From: Saprospiraceae bacterium
Lineage (GTDB): Bacteria; Bacteroidota; Bacteroidia; Chitinophagales; Saprospiraceae
Direction: 5' to 3'
Length of the DNA: 64,000 nt
Assembly: GCA_016787415.1 (NCBI GenBank)
Contig: JAEUUT010000070.1
Coordinates: 124,001 to 188,000 of the forward strand
Positions 27,866-37,350 of the stretch are shown in pieces. Position 1 is the first letter of the stretch. Every line of letters starts with the position of its first letter. The position numbers and the translations under genes were made by a program. Under the pieces are notes generated by a model that saw only the letters and a list, made by a program, of their open reading frames with translations, was not told where the DNA came from and did not search any database.

Positions 27866-29557
27866 ATGAAAAATATATCAATGTTCTTTTTGGCGGTACT
27901 GGCTTGGACAAATGCCGTCGCCCAAACTACCATCCCTATACCGCCGACCCTCGAAGGCATGACCTTTAACCTAACGCCACAGCAGGGCACGAGTGAAATT
28001 TTTTCAGGTATCCAGACCAACACTATCGGTTACAATGGTGCGATGCTTGGACCGACTTTGATTTTGAATAAAGGTGAAACAGTAACGCTCAATGTCCACA
28101 ACCAACTCGGCGACACCACCACCGTGCATTGGCATGGCCTGCACCTCGCTCCGTCGAACGACGGCAGCCCACACAACCCCATTCTGGCGGGAGCGGACTG
28201 GTCGCCTTCTTTTGAAGTGCTTGACCACGCCTCGACATACTGGTATCACCCACACCTACATGGCAAGACGCTCAATCAGGTCGTGAAAGGGGCTGCCGGT
28301 TTTATCATTGTCCGTGACGACGAGGAGGCAGCGCTCAACCTGCCCCGGACTTACGGCGTGGATGACGTGCCGCTTGTTTTTCAATGGAAAACCTTCAGCG
28401 CCGACAAGCAAATCGTGGAAATGGATGAAGTAGATAACGAAGTACTGGTAAATGGCGTGCTTCGCGGCAGTACCCTCACAATGCCCGCGCAAGTGGTGCG
28501 GCTGAGATTACTGAACGGTTCGAGCCATCGTTTTTTTGATTTTGGATTTGCCAATAACCTGAATTTTAAGCAAATCGGCGGCGATGGCGGTCTGCTCGAC
28601 GCGCCGGTTGCTATGTCGAAACTCATGCTTGCTCCCGGCGAGCGCGCCGAAATTTTGTTGGATTTGACTGGAAAAGAAGGGCAAACCCTGATTTTGAAAC
28701 AATTCGGCAGCCAACTCCCACAGGGCTATCCCGGCGGAATGATGATGAACATGGGCGGCGGAAGTAATATGATGGGTCCGTTGGACGATACTGATTTTGA
28801 TCTGATGACTATTTCAGTGATCGCCCAGACGGCCAATCCAGTGACAAGCATCCCGGCGGTCTTAGTGGCCAATACCCCACTTTCGCAAATCGGTGCAACG
28901 CCTCGCAGCCTCGCCATGACTGCCCAGCCGATGATGAGCATGACAAATTTTTTCCTCAACGGCTTGAAATTCGACATGGAAAATATCAATTTCTCGGTTG
29001 AACAAGGCAAAACCGAGATATGGACTTTGACCAATCAGACGATGATGGCGCACCCGTTTCACCTGCATGGCAATTCATTTTGGGTGGTTTCTGTCGGTGG
29101 CAACCCGCCGCCTGCCAATATGCGTGGCCGGAAAGACGTAGTGGTGGTGCCTCCGATGAATGGCAGTGTCAAAATTGTCGTCCGATACGACGACTTCAGC
29201 GACCCGGATATGCCCTATATGTACCATTGCCACATCCTGAGCCATGAAGACGACGGCATGATGGGACAATTTATCGTGACTGCTCCTGCCACCGGAACGG
29301 TTGAATCAGTGCCCGGCAGGTTGATGTTTTATCCGAACCCGGCGGGCAGGAACGTGTTTTTTGAGATAAATGAAGACATAACTAAAGGCGCCGTTTGCCA
29401 GGTGACGGACGTGCTGGGGCAAGTGGTTTCGGAGCAATCGGCACCGGTTTTAAATGGAAAAGGTCGTATCGAAACGGAAGCCTTGCCTGCAGGGTCTTAT
29501 GCAGTACGCATACTGCTAGAGGGCAAAACCTATACGGGTATTTTTGTGAAGCAATGA
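27866..29557 (+). CDS. T9SS-secreted multicopper oxidase
   Basis: Protein of 563 residues with a signal peptide (1-20, ending AVAQ). All four copper motifs are intact: HWHG at 88-91, HPHLH at 128-132, HPFHLHG at 395-401 and HCHILSHEDDGMM at 453-465, giving type 1, 2 and 3 sites. A Met-rich loop at 287-303 (GYPGGMMMNMGGGSNMMG) resembles the methionine insert of CueO-type cuprous oxidases, suggesting oxidation of Cu(I) to Cu(II). Residues 480-563 form a T9SS sorting domain, placing it on the cell surface or outside. Lies 122 bases after the metalloprotease. Confidence 0.9.
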   Translation: MKNISMFFLAVLAWTNAVAQTTIPIPPTLEGMTFNLTPQQGTSEIFSGIQTNTIGYNGAMLGPTLILNKGETVTLNVHNQLGDTTTVHWHGLHLAPSNDGSPHNPILAGADWSPSFEVLDHASTYWYHPHLHGKTLNQVVKGAAGFIIVRDDEEAALNLPRTYGVDDVPLVFQWKTFSADKQIVEMDEVDNEVLVNGVLRGSTLTMPAQVVRLRLLNGSSHRFFDFGFANNLNFKQIGGDGGLLDAPVAMSKLMLAPGERAEILLDLTGKEGQTLILKQFGSQLPQGYPGGMMMNMGGGSNMMGPLDDTDFDLMTISVIAQTANPVTSIPAVLVANTPLSQIGATPRSLAMTAQPMMSMTNFFLNGLKFDMENINFSVEQGKTEIWTLTNQTMMAHPFHLHGNSFWVVSVGGNPPPANMRGRKDVVVVPPMNGSVKIVVRYDDFSDPDMPYMYHCHILSHEDDGMMGQFIVTAPATGTVESVPGRLMFYPNPAGRNVFFEINEDITKGAVCQVTDVLGQVVSEQSAPVLNGKGRIETEALPAGSYAVRILLEGKTYTGIFVKQ

Positions 29558-29775
29558 CGCGTGACGCAGTTCAAAGCAGATCGCAGGCAGCATTGGCGAA
29601 AGGCCTTGGAGGTTACTGTAACCCCAATCTTGCTCTTCGCTTCCGCATTATTCTCCATATACTACTATGAATGTGTGAATGATGTAACTTTTATCTAAAA
29701 TTGTGTACGGACCTTCGGTTGCAGGGTCTGCACTTTTGTGTTTTGAAAACCTTTCATAATACAAAATTAAGAAAA

Positions 29776-30198
29776 ATGAAAAATCTAGTAATTCTCTTGC
29801 TCTCCGTTGCAGCGTTGATTTCGTTCACGCAATGCAACAACACCGATCCTGAAAATCTTTGCACCAATCCAGCCACACGCGGGAAACTCATTTCCTCACT
29901 GATGAACAATGATGCTTATATGAACGAAGTTATGGATTCCATGCAGACAAGGCATGGTGCTTCCATGGCGAAAAATGACCAAGCGATGCAAGTTGGGATG
30001 ATGGATAAAATGATGGCCATGTGCAAATCAGATACTGCCATGTGCAAAATGATGATGGACAAAACAGCGGCTATGTGCGAGGCCGACCAATCCAAATGCG
30101 ACATGATGATGGGTTCGATGGGAGGAAGCCCTAAAATGATGCAATCCATGCACGAGATGTGCGACATGAGGGGCATGGAGATGGAGAAAAAGAAGTAG
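29776..30198 (+). CDS. Met/Cys-rich lipoprotein, candidate copper-binding protein
   Basis: From ATG 29776, 140 residues with a lipobox (ISFTQC, Cys20). The mature part holds more than 25 methionines and repeated MxxMC / CxMMMD clusters (MMDKMMAMCK, MCKMMMDK, CDMMMGSMGG). Such Met/Cys spacing is typical of Cu(I)-binding surfaces. No enzyme domain is seen. It lies between a multicopper oxidase and a CopZ-like chaperone, fitting a periplasmic or outer-membrane copper buffer. A longer frame open from 29701 lacks a plausible signal. Confidence 0.75.
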   Translation: MKNLVILLLSVAALISFTQCNNTDPENLCTNPATRGKLISSLMNNDAYMNEVMDSMQTRHGASMAKNDQAMQVGMMDKMMAMCKSDTAMCKMMMDKTAAMCEADQSKCDMMMGSMGGSPKMMQSMHEMCDMRGMEMEKKK

Positions 30199-30299
30199 TT
30201 GTAGGTACAAGCACTATCCCCAAAAATCATTTTTCAATAAAAAATCCACTCATGCCCAAACTTGGGCTTTGACAATAAACGCTTTCAAATTCAAGAGCA

Positions 30300-30509
30300 A
30301 TGACACACAAATATCAAGTTACTGGCATGACTTGCGGCGGTTGCGCGGCGAGCGTGAAAAACAGTTTGCAGACGGTCGCGGGCGTAACTTCTGTGGAAGT
30401 TTCAAAGGCGGAGGACAGCGCGACCATCTCGATGGACCAGCATATCGGCCTGCCCGAACTGCAAAAAGCATTGGGAGGCGTTGGCGGCAAATACCAGATT
30501 TCAAATTGA
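30300..30509 (+). CDS. CopZ-like heavy-metal-associated (HMA) chaperone
   Basis: A 69-residue ferredoxin-like HMA domain with the metal site GMTCGGC (Cys12 and Cys15) and no signal peptide, so it is cytoplasmic. It would pass Cu(I) to the ATPase encoded eight bases downstream. Its coding region overlaps a long frame of the ATPase reading frame that is open upstream, but the HMA frame is the real one here. Confidence 0.92.
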   Translation: MTHKYQVTGMTCGGCAASVKNSLQTVAGVTSVEVSKAEDSATISMDQHIGLPELQKALGGVGGKYQISN

Positions 30510-30517
30510 AAACTAAA

Positions 30518-32566
30518 ATGACTGTTAAAACAAAGCATGCCGAACCTGCTGTCGCGGTTCCCGAAAAAATGGACCACAGCAAAATGCAACACGGCAACAG
30601 CCCCAAAATGGGCATGGAAGGCCATAATCACCACGCCATGATGATTGCCGATTTCAAAAAACGGTTTTATGTGGTGCTTTTCCTGACCATCCCTATCATG
30701 CTGTTATCGCCTATGATACAGCAATTTATGCAGGTCAATTGGCAGTTTACGGGTTCCAATTATATCCTGTTTGCCTTATCGTCTGTCGTGTTTTTTTATG
30801 GAGGCTTGCCATTTTTAAAAGGATGGGTGCAGGAGGTAAAAGCAAAGAACCCGGGCATGATGTTTTTAATAGGTTTCGCAATAACCGTTTCTTATGCTTA
30901 CAGTGTAGCCGTTGTGTTTGGTTTGCAGGGTATGGATTTCTTTTGGGAATTATCAACGCTGATTTTAATCATGCTTTTGGGGCACTGGATAGAAATGAAA
31001 TCTATCGCGGGCGCATCCAGAGAATTGGAATTACTGGTAAAATTGATGCCTGCAGAAGCCCACATGGTCATGCCGGATATGGTGCATGATGTAAAAACCG
31101 ATACCCTGAATGCGAATGATATTATCCTTGTAAAACCGGGAGAAAAAGTGGCAGCAGATGGTATAATATTAGAAGGTGAAAGTTATTTGAATGAAAGCAT
31201 GCTCACCGGCGAATCAAAACCTGTACAAAAAACAAAAGGTGATAAGGTAATCGCGGGCTCTATCAACGGTAATGGGTCCATTAAAGTAACCGTTTCTCAT
31301 GCGGCAAAAGATTCTTATCTCTCGCAGGTGATAAAATTGGTGGATGATGCACAAAAATCAAAATCCAAAACGCAATTATTGGCAGATACAGCAGCAAAAT
31401 GGCTAACGGTCATTGCCATTGTTTCAGGTATTGGGACGTTTTTATATTGGTACCTGACCGGGCAAACGCTGGCATTCGCCATGGAAAGAATGGTGACGGT
31501 CATTGTTATTTGTTGTCCGCACGCTTTGGGACTGGCTGTCCCTTTGGTCGTGGCAAAATCAACCGCTTTATCCGCTCAAAACGGTTTGCTCATTAAAAAC
31601 AGGACCGCATTTGAAAATGCCCGAAAGATAACTACGATGGTTTTCGATAAAACAGGCACGCTCACTGTCGGTAAATTTGAGGTGTCAAATATCGTCCCGC
31701 TCTCAAAAGGTTTGGATGAAAATGAAATCATCCGTTTATCCGCTGCATTGGAACAGGCATCCGAGCATCCCATCGCGACGGGCATATTGCAAAAAGCAAA
31801 GGATTTGAAAATAACTATTCCATCCACTGAAAACTTCCAGGCGATAACTGGAAAAGGTGTGGAAGCAACTGTGGAAGGCAAGCGGATTTTAGTGGTCAGT
31901 CCGGGTTACTTGTCTGAAAACAAAATAGCTCTGCCAAAGGATTTTGCCGCCAATGATACGGAAACGGTCGTGTTTTTATTGATCGATAAAGAACTGGCCG
32001 GATTCATCGCCTTGTCTGATGAAATTCGCCCGGAATCTGCCGAAGCTATTAAAACCTTAAAGGAAAATGGCATTAAATCAATTTTACTGACAGGCGATAA
32101 TGCTAAGGTAGCAAAGAGTGTCAGCGGAACCCTAGGCATGGATAGTTTTATCGCCGAGGTGTTGCCGCACCAAAAACTGGAAAAGATAAAAGAACTGCAA
32201 CGCAAAGGTGAGTTTGTAGCCATGACAGGCGATGGCGTAAACGATGCGCCCGCTTTAGCGATTGCAGATGTTGGGATTGCCGTTGGTAGCGGCAGCGATA
32301 TTGCGGCAGAAACCGCAGGTATTGTTTTGGTAAACAGCAACCCAAAAGACATTGTAAGTTTGATTTTATTTGGCAAAGCGACCTACCGTAAAATGATTCA
32401 AAACCTGATTTGGGCAACGGGTTACAATATTATTGCGCTGCCTTTGGCCGCTGGCGTTTTTTATAAACAAGGTATTTTATTAAGCCCTGCTGCCGGGGCA
32501 GTTTTGATGACCGTGAGCACGGTTGTAGTGGCTATTAATGCGAGTATGTTGAAAGTGAAAAAATAA
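30518..32566 (+). CDS. copB: P1B-type copper ATPase with CPH motif (CopB-like)
   Basis: From ATG 30518, 682 residues. The N-terminal 45 residues are rich in His and Met (KMDHSKMQHGNSPKMGMEGH), replacing an HMA domain. The membrane metal site is CPH at 333-335 (ICCPHALGLAVPL), typical of the P1B-3 / CopB group for Cu(I)/Cu(II)/Ag(I) export. Asp377 in DKTGTLTVG is the phosphorylation site; LTGDN and GDGVNDAPA complete the ATPase. Works downstream of the CopZ-like chaperone and feeds copper to the periplasm for the Cus pump. The symbol rests on the CPH group, not on orthology. Confidence 0.9.
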   Translation: MTVKTKHAEPAVAVPEKMDHSKMQHGNSPKMGMEGHNHHAMMIADFKKRFYVVLFLTIPIMLLSPMIQQFMQVNWQFTGSNYILFALSSVVFFYGGLPFLKGWVQEVKAKNPGMMFLIGFAITVSYAYSVAVVFGLQGMDFFWELSTLILIMLLGHWIEMKSIAGASRELELLVKLMPAEAHMVMPDMVHDVKTDTLNANDIILVKPGEKVAADGIILEGESYLNESMLTGESKPVQKTKGDKVIAGSINGNGSIKVTVSHAAKDSYLSQVIKLVDDAQKSKSKTQLLADTAAKWLTVIAIVSGIGTFLYWYLTGQTLAFAMERMVTVIVICCPHALGLAVPLVVAKSTALSAQNGLLIKNRTAFENARKITTMVFDKTGTLTVGKFEVSNIVPLSKGLDENEIIRLSAALEQASEHPIATGILQKAKDLKITIPSTENFQAITGKGVEATVEGKRILVVSPGYLSENKIALPKDFAANDTETVVFLLIDKELAGFIALSDEIRPESAEAIKTLKENGIKSILLTGDNAKVAKSVSGTLGMDSFIAEVLPHQKLEKIKELQRKGEFVAMTGDGVNDAPALAIADVGIAVGSGSDIAAETAGIVLVNSNPKDIVSLILFGKATYRKMIQNLIWATGYNIIALPLAAGVFYKQGILLSPAAGAVLMTVSTVVVAINASMLKVKK

Positions 32567-32674
32567 TAAGTTTGGGTAGAAATGGTCTTCATCTTTTTTA
32601 CTGGGCGGTGGAACATCTGATAAATATCACTTCCTGTGTTGATGACAATCACTATTCGACTGTATTGGTCGGGC

Positions 32675-32682
32675 TAACTTTG
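32675..32682 (+). promoter_or_regulatory. -7 element before the HYC_CC_PP gene
   Basis: TAACTTTG matches TAnnTTTG and would start transcription only a few bases before the ATG at 32692. The -33 element is weak (TTC at 32655-32657, 17-base spacer). Confidence 0.4.
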
Positions 32683-32691
32683 TAAAGATCT

Positions 32692-33084
32692 ATGAAACGC
32701 ATTTCCATCATATTATTTTGCGCTTATTACCTGCTCGCAGTATCGGGGGTAACTGTTCACTACCATTACTGCTGCGGAGAACTGGCTTCGATGGATTTGT
32801 ACAGCCCTCGCAAGAACCCCTGCCCTTGTGGGGCAAAGTCGAAAGACTCGGGTTGTTGCGCGCACAAAGTGCTTTCTTCAAAAACGGATGATGGCTACAA
32901 ACCGGCTCTTTCGACGCTTACACAACCCGTTTTATCGGAGTTTGTAGCTGCGGTTGTGCCTTCCGGTGGCAGTTATATATTCACCGCCTTCATAGTTGAA
33001 CCTTCGCTCAAATCTCCAGTTTCCGGTTGGCGAAGATGCCCGGACATTCCGCTTTTTCTCCTGTATCTCGTTCTGCGGAATTAG
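32692..33084 (+). CDS. HYC_CC_PP-type small secreted protein
   Basis: Protein of 130 residues with a signal peptide, then VHYHYCCGELASMDLY and CPCGAKSKDSGCCAH. This matches the Bacteroidota family named for its HYC and CC motifs, often encoded near heavy-metal efflux genes. The His/Cys pattern suggests transient metal binding in the periplasm. It probably has its own promoter immediately upstream. Confidence 0.78.
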   Translation: MKRISIILFCAYYLLAVSGVTVHYHYCCGELASMDLYSPRKNPCPCGAKSKDSGCCAHKVLSSKTDDGYKPALSTLTQPVLSEFVAAVVPSGGSYIFTAFIVEPSLKSPVSGWRRCPDIPLFLLYLVLRN

Positions 33085-33329
33085 ACAGATTGCTCTCCTG
33101 CTGCCATTCCCTGGCGGCATTTGCCAGATTCCATTTTCAATAACTAAACCAGGGGTTTACGAAAGTCATCGTAGGCATCTGCATCTCATTTAACGTATGG
33201 TTCGCGAGGGCTTTTACGGAGTTTCGTGAAATGGAAGATTGCGGCACGGGCTGTACTGACCTATGCATACCCACCGTATGCCTTCAGTAAACTTTCGATA
33301 TTCAATTCATTCTCAAATTTTTGATTTTT

Positions 33330-33905
33330 ATGAAACAGTTATTTGTTCTATCGCTCCTTGCCGTTTTTTTCACGGCAACCGTTTGTGCCCAAACAGGTAG
33401 CAGCGGCATTTTTCGAACTGCAAAAGATTTTAAGAACGGCAAAATAGAATATGCCATTCGATGCGACTCCCAATCGCACAAAATCAAAGCCGACCCGTTG
33501 TTCAAACGAAACAGAGTGATTGTAAAACACGAAGGGAAAACCTATAAAATAGACAAGGATAGTGTGTATGCCATTCGATATTGCTCCGGAGTGGTGCAAA
33601 GGCTTTATCAAAAAAAGGCATACCAAATGGTCAATGAGGGCGAGGATATTCTGCTTTACAAAGTTGCCACACTTCCAATGGGTAAAGGTCAGCCTGCTGA
33701 AACAACGTGGTATTTTAGCAAAGATGCTACCTGGTCTATTCAACCGCTCACATTAGGTAACCTGCTGGGCGCTTTTCCCGATAATCATGCTTTTCACGAT
33801 GCAATAATAGCCGAGTTTAAAACCGATGGAGAACTGCCCAAGTACGACGATATGCATAAAATGATGCGGATCAACAGGTTGTACGAGAATTCAAAAAAAC
33901 AGTAG
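33330..33905 (+). CDS. Secreted protein of unknown function
   Basis: From ATG 33330, 191 residues with a signal peptide ending TVCAQ (residue 21). The mature domain has alternating beta strands (KIEYAIRCDSQSHKIKADP, RVIVKHEGKTYKIDKDSVYA). No domain or metal motif is recognised. It lies alone between the HYC protein and the Cus pump, with 245 and 289 bases of spacer on either side, so it may be a separate unit. Confidence 0.7.
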   Translation: MKQLFVLSLLAVFFTATVCAQTGSSGIFRTAKDFKNGKIEYAIRCDSQSHKIKADPLFKRNRVIVKHEGKTYKIDKDSVYAIRYCSGVVQRLYQKKAYQMVNEGEDILLYKVATLPMGKGQPAETTWYFSKDATWSIQPLTLGNLLGAFPDNHAFHDAIIAEFKTDGELPKYDDMHKMMRINRLYENSKKQ

Positions 33906-33984
33906 CGCGGTAAATGCGAAATTTCCGGTGTATCCAAACAAGGTCAAAGGCGCTTGAAATAAGATTGTTGTCTATATGAAAATT

Positions 33985-34075
33985 GAGGGTGTTCAAGAAA
34001 GTGTGGCACACCTCTACTACCTCACTGATTATCAGTACCATAATTTAGGTGTGCCACACTTTTCTGAACACCCTC
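33985..34075. mobile_element. Miniature inverted-repeat element (MITE) with target duplication
   Basis: Terminal inverted repeats of 29 bases (33985-34013 and 34047-34075, outer ends GAGGGTGTTCA) match at 27 of 29 positions around a 33-base centre. The element is bordered by the direct repeat TGAAAATT on both sides (33977-33984 and 34076-34083), the expected mark of transposition. The ends and the 8-base duplication resemble IS256-family elements, but the parent is not in this window. It could also fold as a strong hairpin in RNA. Confidence 0.75.
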
Positions 34076-34194
34076 TGAAAATTGATATAGAGTCAACGCA
34101 AAGTGGTTTTGAACCAAAGATCAGTGCAAGTACCTTAAAGCGAAGGTTCTAAACCTTCAAACCATTTCAAACCACTCAAACCTGACTATAAATC

Positions 34195-37100
34195 ATGGTT
34201 GAAAAACTCGTCCAACTGTCCCTCCGCAACCGCCTTTTCGTGCTCGTGGCTGCACTGAGCTTATTTGCCTGGGGTATCTACTCCGTGCGAAACAACCCGA
34301 TTGACGCCATTCCCGACCTGTCGGAAAATCAGGTCATCGTTTTTACCGAATGGATGGGGCGAAGCCCGCAACTTATGGAAGATCAAATCACTTACCCGCT
34401 GGTCTCCAACCTGCAAGGCATTCCGAAAGTGAAAAATATCAGGGGGACATCCATGTTCGGGATGAGTTTTGTGTATATCATTTTTGAAGACAATGTAGAC
34501 ATCTACTGGGCGCGCACAAGGGTTCTGGAACGCCTCAACTATGCTCAACGCCTCTTGCCGGAAGGTATCACGCCGACGCTCGGCCCGGACGGTACGGGCG
34601 TCGGCCATATCTTTTGGTACCACCTCGACGCTCCGGGCATGGACTTGGGTGAACAGCGTGCCTTACAGGATTGGTACGTCAAATTTGCCCTCCAAACTGT
34701 CCCCGGCGTGAGTGAGGTGGCATCGTTCGGCGGTTTTGGCAAGCAATACCAAATCAACATTGACCCCTATAAACTGAACTATTACAACGTCCCGCTCATG
34801 GATGTGCTCAATGCCGTTCGACACAACAACAACGACGTGGGCGGGCGCAAATTCGAGATGAGCGACATGGCTTACATCGTTCGTGGATTGGGTTATATGA
34901 AAAAAACGGAGGACATCGAGAATGTCCCCGTCGGCAATTACGGCAGTGTTCCCGTCAGGGTCAAAGACGTGGCAACAGTGCAAATGGGGGGCGACTTGCG
35001 CCTCGGCATTTTCGACATGGATGGTACGGGCGAGGTTGTCGGCGGCATCGTGGTCATGCGTTATGGCGAAAACGCCGACCAGGTCATCGGAGCGGTGAAA
35101 AAGAAAATGGTGGAGGTGGAAAAAGGTTTGCCCGCTGGAGTGAAATTCAAGGTAAGTTACGACCGCAGCGAACTCATCGAAGCAGCCATCGATTCCGTAA
35201 AAGGTACACTCACCGAAGAAATGTTTGCCGTGTCCATCGTCGTGTTGCTGTTCCTTTTTCATTGGCGGAGTGCGCTCATTATCTTAATACAACTACCCAT
35301 TTCGGTAGCAGTTGGCTTTATTCTGCTCGAAGCGTTTGGACTCTCTTCCAACATCATGTCGCTGACGGGCATCGCCCTCGCCATCGGAGTAGTAGTGGAC
35401 GACGGCATCGTCATGGTGGAAAATGCGTACCGGCATTTGTCCGAGGCGACTTGGGCAAAAACCTTTGCCGAGCGGCTTTCGGTGATTGAAAAATCCTGCA
35501 AACAGGTCGGTCCCGGCGTGTTTTTTTCTACCATTGTCACCATCGCTTCGTTTCTACCCGTCTTATTGCTGACGGGCATGGAGGGTAAACTGTTTTCCCC
35601 GCTGGCCTGGACGAAAACCTTCATTCTGTTGGTGGACGCCTTCCTCGCCATCACGCTCACGCCAGTGCTGATTGCGCTGATTTTAAAAGGGAAATTGAAA
35701 CCTGAAAGCGCTAACCCCATCACCCGGTTTTTGGAAAAAGGGTATACGCCTGTGCTAAAACTCTGTTTGCGCTGGCGCAAAACCACTCTTGCGGTAATGC
35801 TCCTTGCTTTGGCTGCCAGTGTCCCGATGATGATGCGGCTCGGCTCGGAGTTCATGCCGCCACTTGATGAAGGCTCCCTGTTGTTCATGCCCGTGACTTT
35901 GCCCGACGTGTCCAACTCGGAAGTCAAGCGGCTCTTACAGGTGCAGGATAAACTCATCTCCACTGTCCCGGAGGTCAGCCACGTTTTAGGAAAAGCGGGA
36001 AGGGCGAACACAGCCACCGACAACTCGCCCATCAGCATGATTGAAACCATCATTTTGCTGAAACCCAAAAGCGAGTGGCGGGCAGGCTTGACCAAAAATG
36101 ACATCATCAATGAGTTGAACGCCAAACTGCAAATCCCCGGCGTGGTCAACGGGTGGACGCAGCCCATCATCAACCGTATCAATATGCTTTCGACAGGCAT
36201 CCGCACCGACGTGGGGCTGAAAATTTATGGGCAAAACCTCGACACGATTTACTCGGTTGCCCAACTGTTGAAAAAAGAACTCGAAGGCATCGAAGGCGTG
36301 AAAGACCTCTACGTCGAACCTATCACAGGCGGAAAATACATTGATATCGTGGTGAAACGGGACGAAATAGGTCGCTACGGGTTGAGTGTGGATGACGTGA
36401 ACATGCTCGTCGAAAGTGCCCTCGGCGGCATGGTTTTGACCACCATCATTGAGGGACGGCAACGATTCACCTTAAATGCCCGCTTTGCCCAGGACTTCCG
36501 CAACAACCTCGACGCCCTGCGTCGCCTCCAATTGCAGACCGTCCGCTACGGCATCATCCCCCTCGAGGCGGTGGCAGACGTGCGCATCTCGGAAGGGCCC
36601 CCGATGATAAATTCCGAAAATGCCATGCTCCGGGGAACGGTGCTGTTCAACGTAAGGGAACGCGACCTCGGCGGCACCATGCAGGAAGCGCAGCGAAAAC
36701 TGGACGCCGCTGTGAAGCAACTTCCAAAAGGCTATTACATCGAATGGAGCGGGCAATGGGAAAACCAAATCCGGGCGAGCCGGACGCTGCTGCTCATTCT
36801 GCCCATCGTGCTGCTCATCATTTTTTTCGTGCTGTACATCACCTATCACTCTGTAAAAGAGGCACTTATCACGATGATTACCGTGCCTTTTGCGCTCATC
36901 GGCGGTGTGTATATGGTCTACTTTTATGGGGCAAATCTGTCTGTGGCAGTTGCGGTGGGTTTCATTGCCCTATTCGGAATGGCAGTCGAAACGGCGATGC
37001 TGATGACAATTTACCTTAACGAAGCCATGCAGCGACTGGTTGCCGAAAAGGGTAATTCCAAAGACAGCATCACCAATGCCGACATTCGGGAATGGGTCAT

Positions 37101-37350
37101 CTGGGGCGCGGCCAAGCGCCTACGACCCAAGTTGATGACCGTTTCCGTGTCGCTGTTCGGCCTCATCCCCATCCTTTGGGCAACGGGCGTGGGCAGCGAC
37201 ATGATGCTGCCCATCACCATCCCGCTTATTGGCGGGACAATTTCATCCACCCTGTATGTACTGCTCATCACGCCTGTTGTTTTTGAAATGACAAAAGAGC
37301 GGGAGTTGCGCAGACAGGGAAAAATTGAAGTATACGATGTCAAGGAATAG
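34195..37350 (+). CDS. cusA: CusA-type Cu(I)/Ag(I) RND efflux pump
   Basis: Protein of 1051 residues with the RND layout: TM1, large periplasmic loop, TM2-7 (AIGVVVDDGIVMVENAYRHL in TM4), second loop, TM8-12. Three methionines that bind Cu(I) in E. coli CusA are present: Met565 (LLFMPVTLP), Met615 (ISMIETII) and Met664 (INMLSTGIR). This argues for copper and silver rather than zinc or cobalt. It overlaps the following tolC-like gene by 14 bases and is followed by two adaptors, forming a Cus-type tripartite system driven by proton flow. Confidence 0.93.
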   Translation: MVEKLVQLSLRNRLFVLVAALSLFAWGIYSVRNNPIDAIPDLSENQVIVFTEWMGRSPQLMEDQITYPLVSNLQGIPKVKNIRGTSMFGMSFVYIIFEDNVDIYWARTRVLERLNYAQRLLPEGITPTLGPDGTGVGHIFWYHLDAPGMDLGEQRALQDWYVKFALQTVPGVSEVASFGGFGKQYQINIDPYKLNYYNVPLMDVLNAVRHNNNDVGGRKFEMSDMAYIVRGLGYMKKTEDIENVPVGNYGSVPVRVKDVATVQMGGDLRLGIFDMDGTGEVVGGIVVMRYGENADQVIGAVKKKMVEVEKGLPAGVKFKVSYDRSELIEAAIDSVKGTLTEEMFAVSIVVLLFLFHWRSALIILIQLPISVAVGFILLEAFGLSSNIMSLTGIALAIGVVVDDGIVMVENAYRHLSEATWAKTFAERLSVIEKSCKQVGPGVFFSTIVTIASFLPVLLLTGMEGKLFSPLAWTKTFILLVDAFLAITLTPVLIALILKGKLKPESANPITRFLEKGYTPVLKLCLRWRKTTLAVMLLALAASVPMMMRLGSEFMPPLDEGSLLFMPVTLPDVSNSEVKRLLQVQDKLISTVPEVSHVLGKAGRANTATDNSPISMIETIILLKPKSEWRAGLTKNDIINELNAKLQIPGVVNGWTQPIINRINMLSTGIRTDVGLKIYGQNLDTIYSVAQLLKKELEGIEGVKDLYVEPITGGKYIDIVVKRDEIGRYGLSVDDVNMLVESALGGMVLTTIIEGRQRFTLNARFAQDFRNNLDALRRLQLQTVRYGIIPLEAVADVRISEGPPMINSENAMLRGTVLFNVRERDLGGTMQEAQRKLDAAVKQLPKGYYIEWSGQWENQIRASRTLLLILPIVLLIIFFVLYITYHSVKEALITMITVPFALIGGVYMVYFYGANLSVAVAVGFIALFGMAVETAMLMTIYLNEAMQRLVAEKGNSKDSITNADIREWVIWGAAKRLRPKLMTVSVSLFGLIPILWATGVGSDMMLPITIPLIGGTISSTLYVLLITPVVFEMTKERELRRQGKIEVYDVKE

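Noticed and set aside
30269..30517. N-terminal extension of the CopB-like ATPase through the CopZ gene
   Set aside because: That frame overlaps the HMA gene in another register and encodes no metal domain; ATG 30518 fits better.
33906..34190. CRISPR-like repeat
   Set aside because: Only one pair of inverted, not directly repeated, arms; it is a miniature element.
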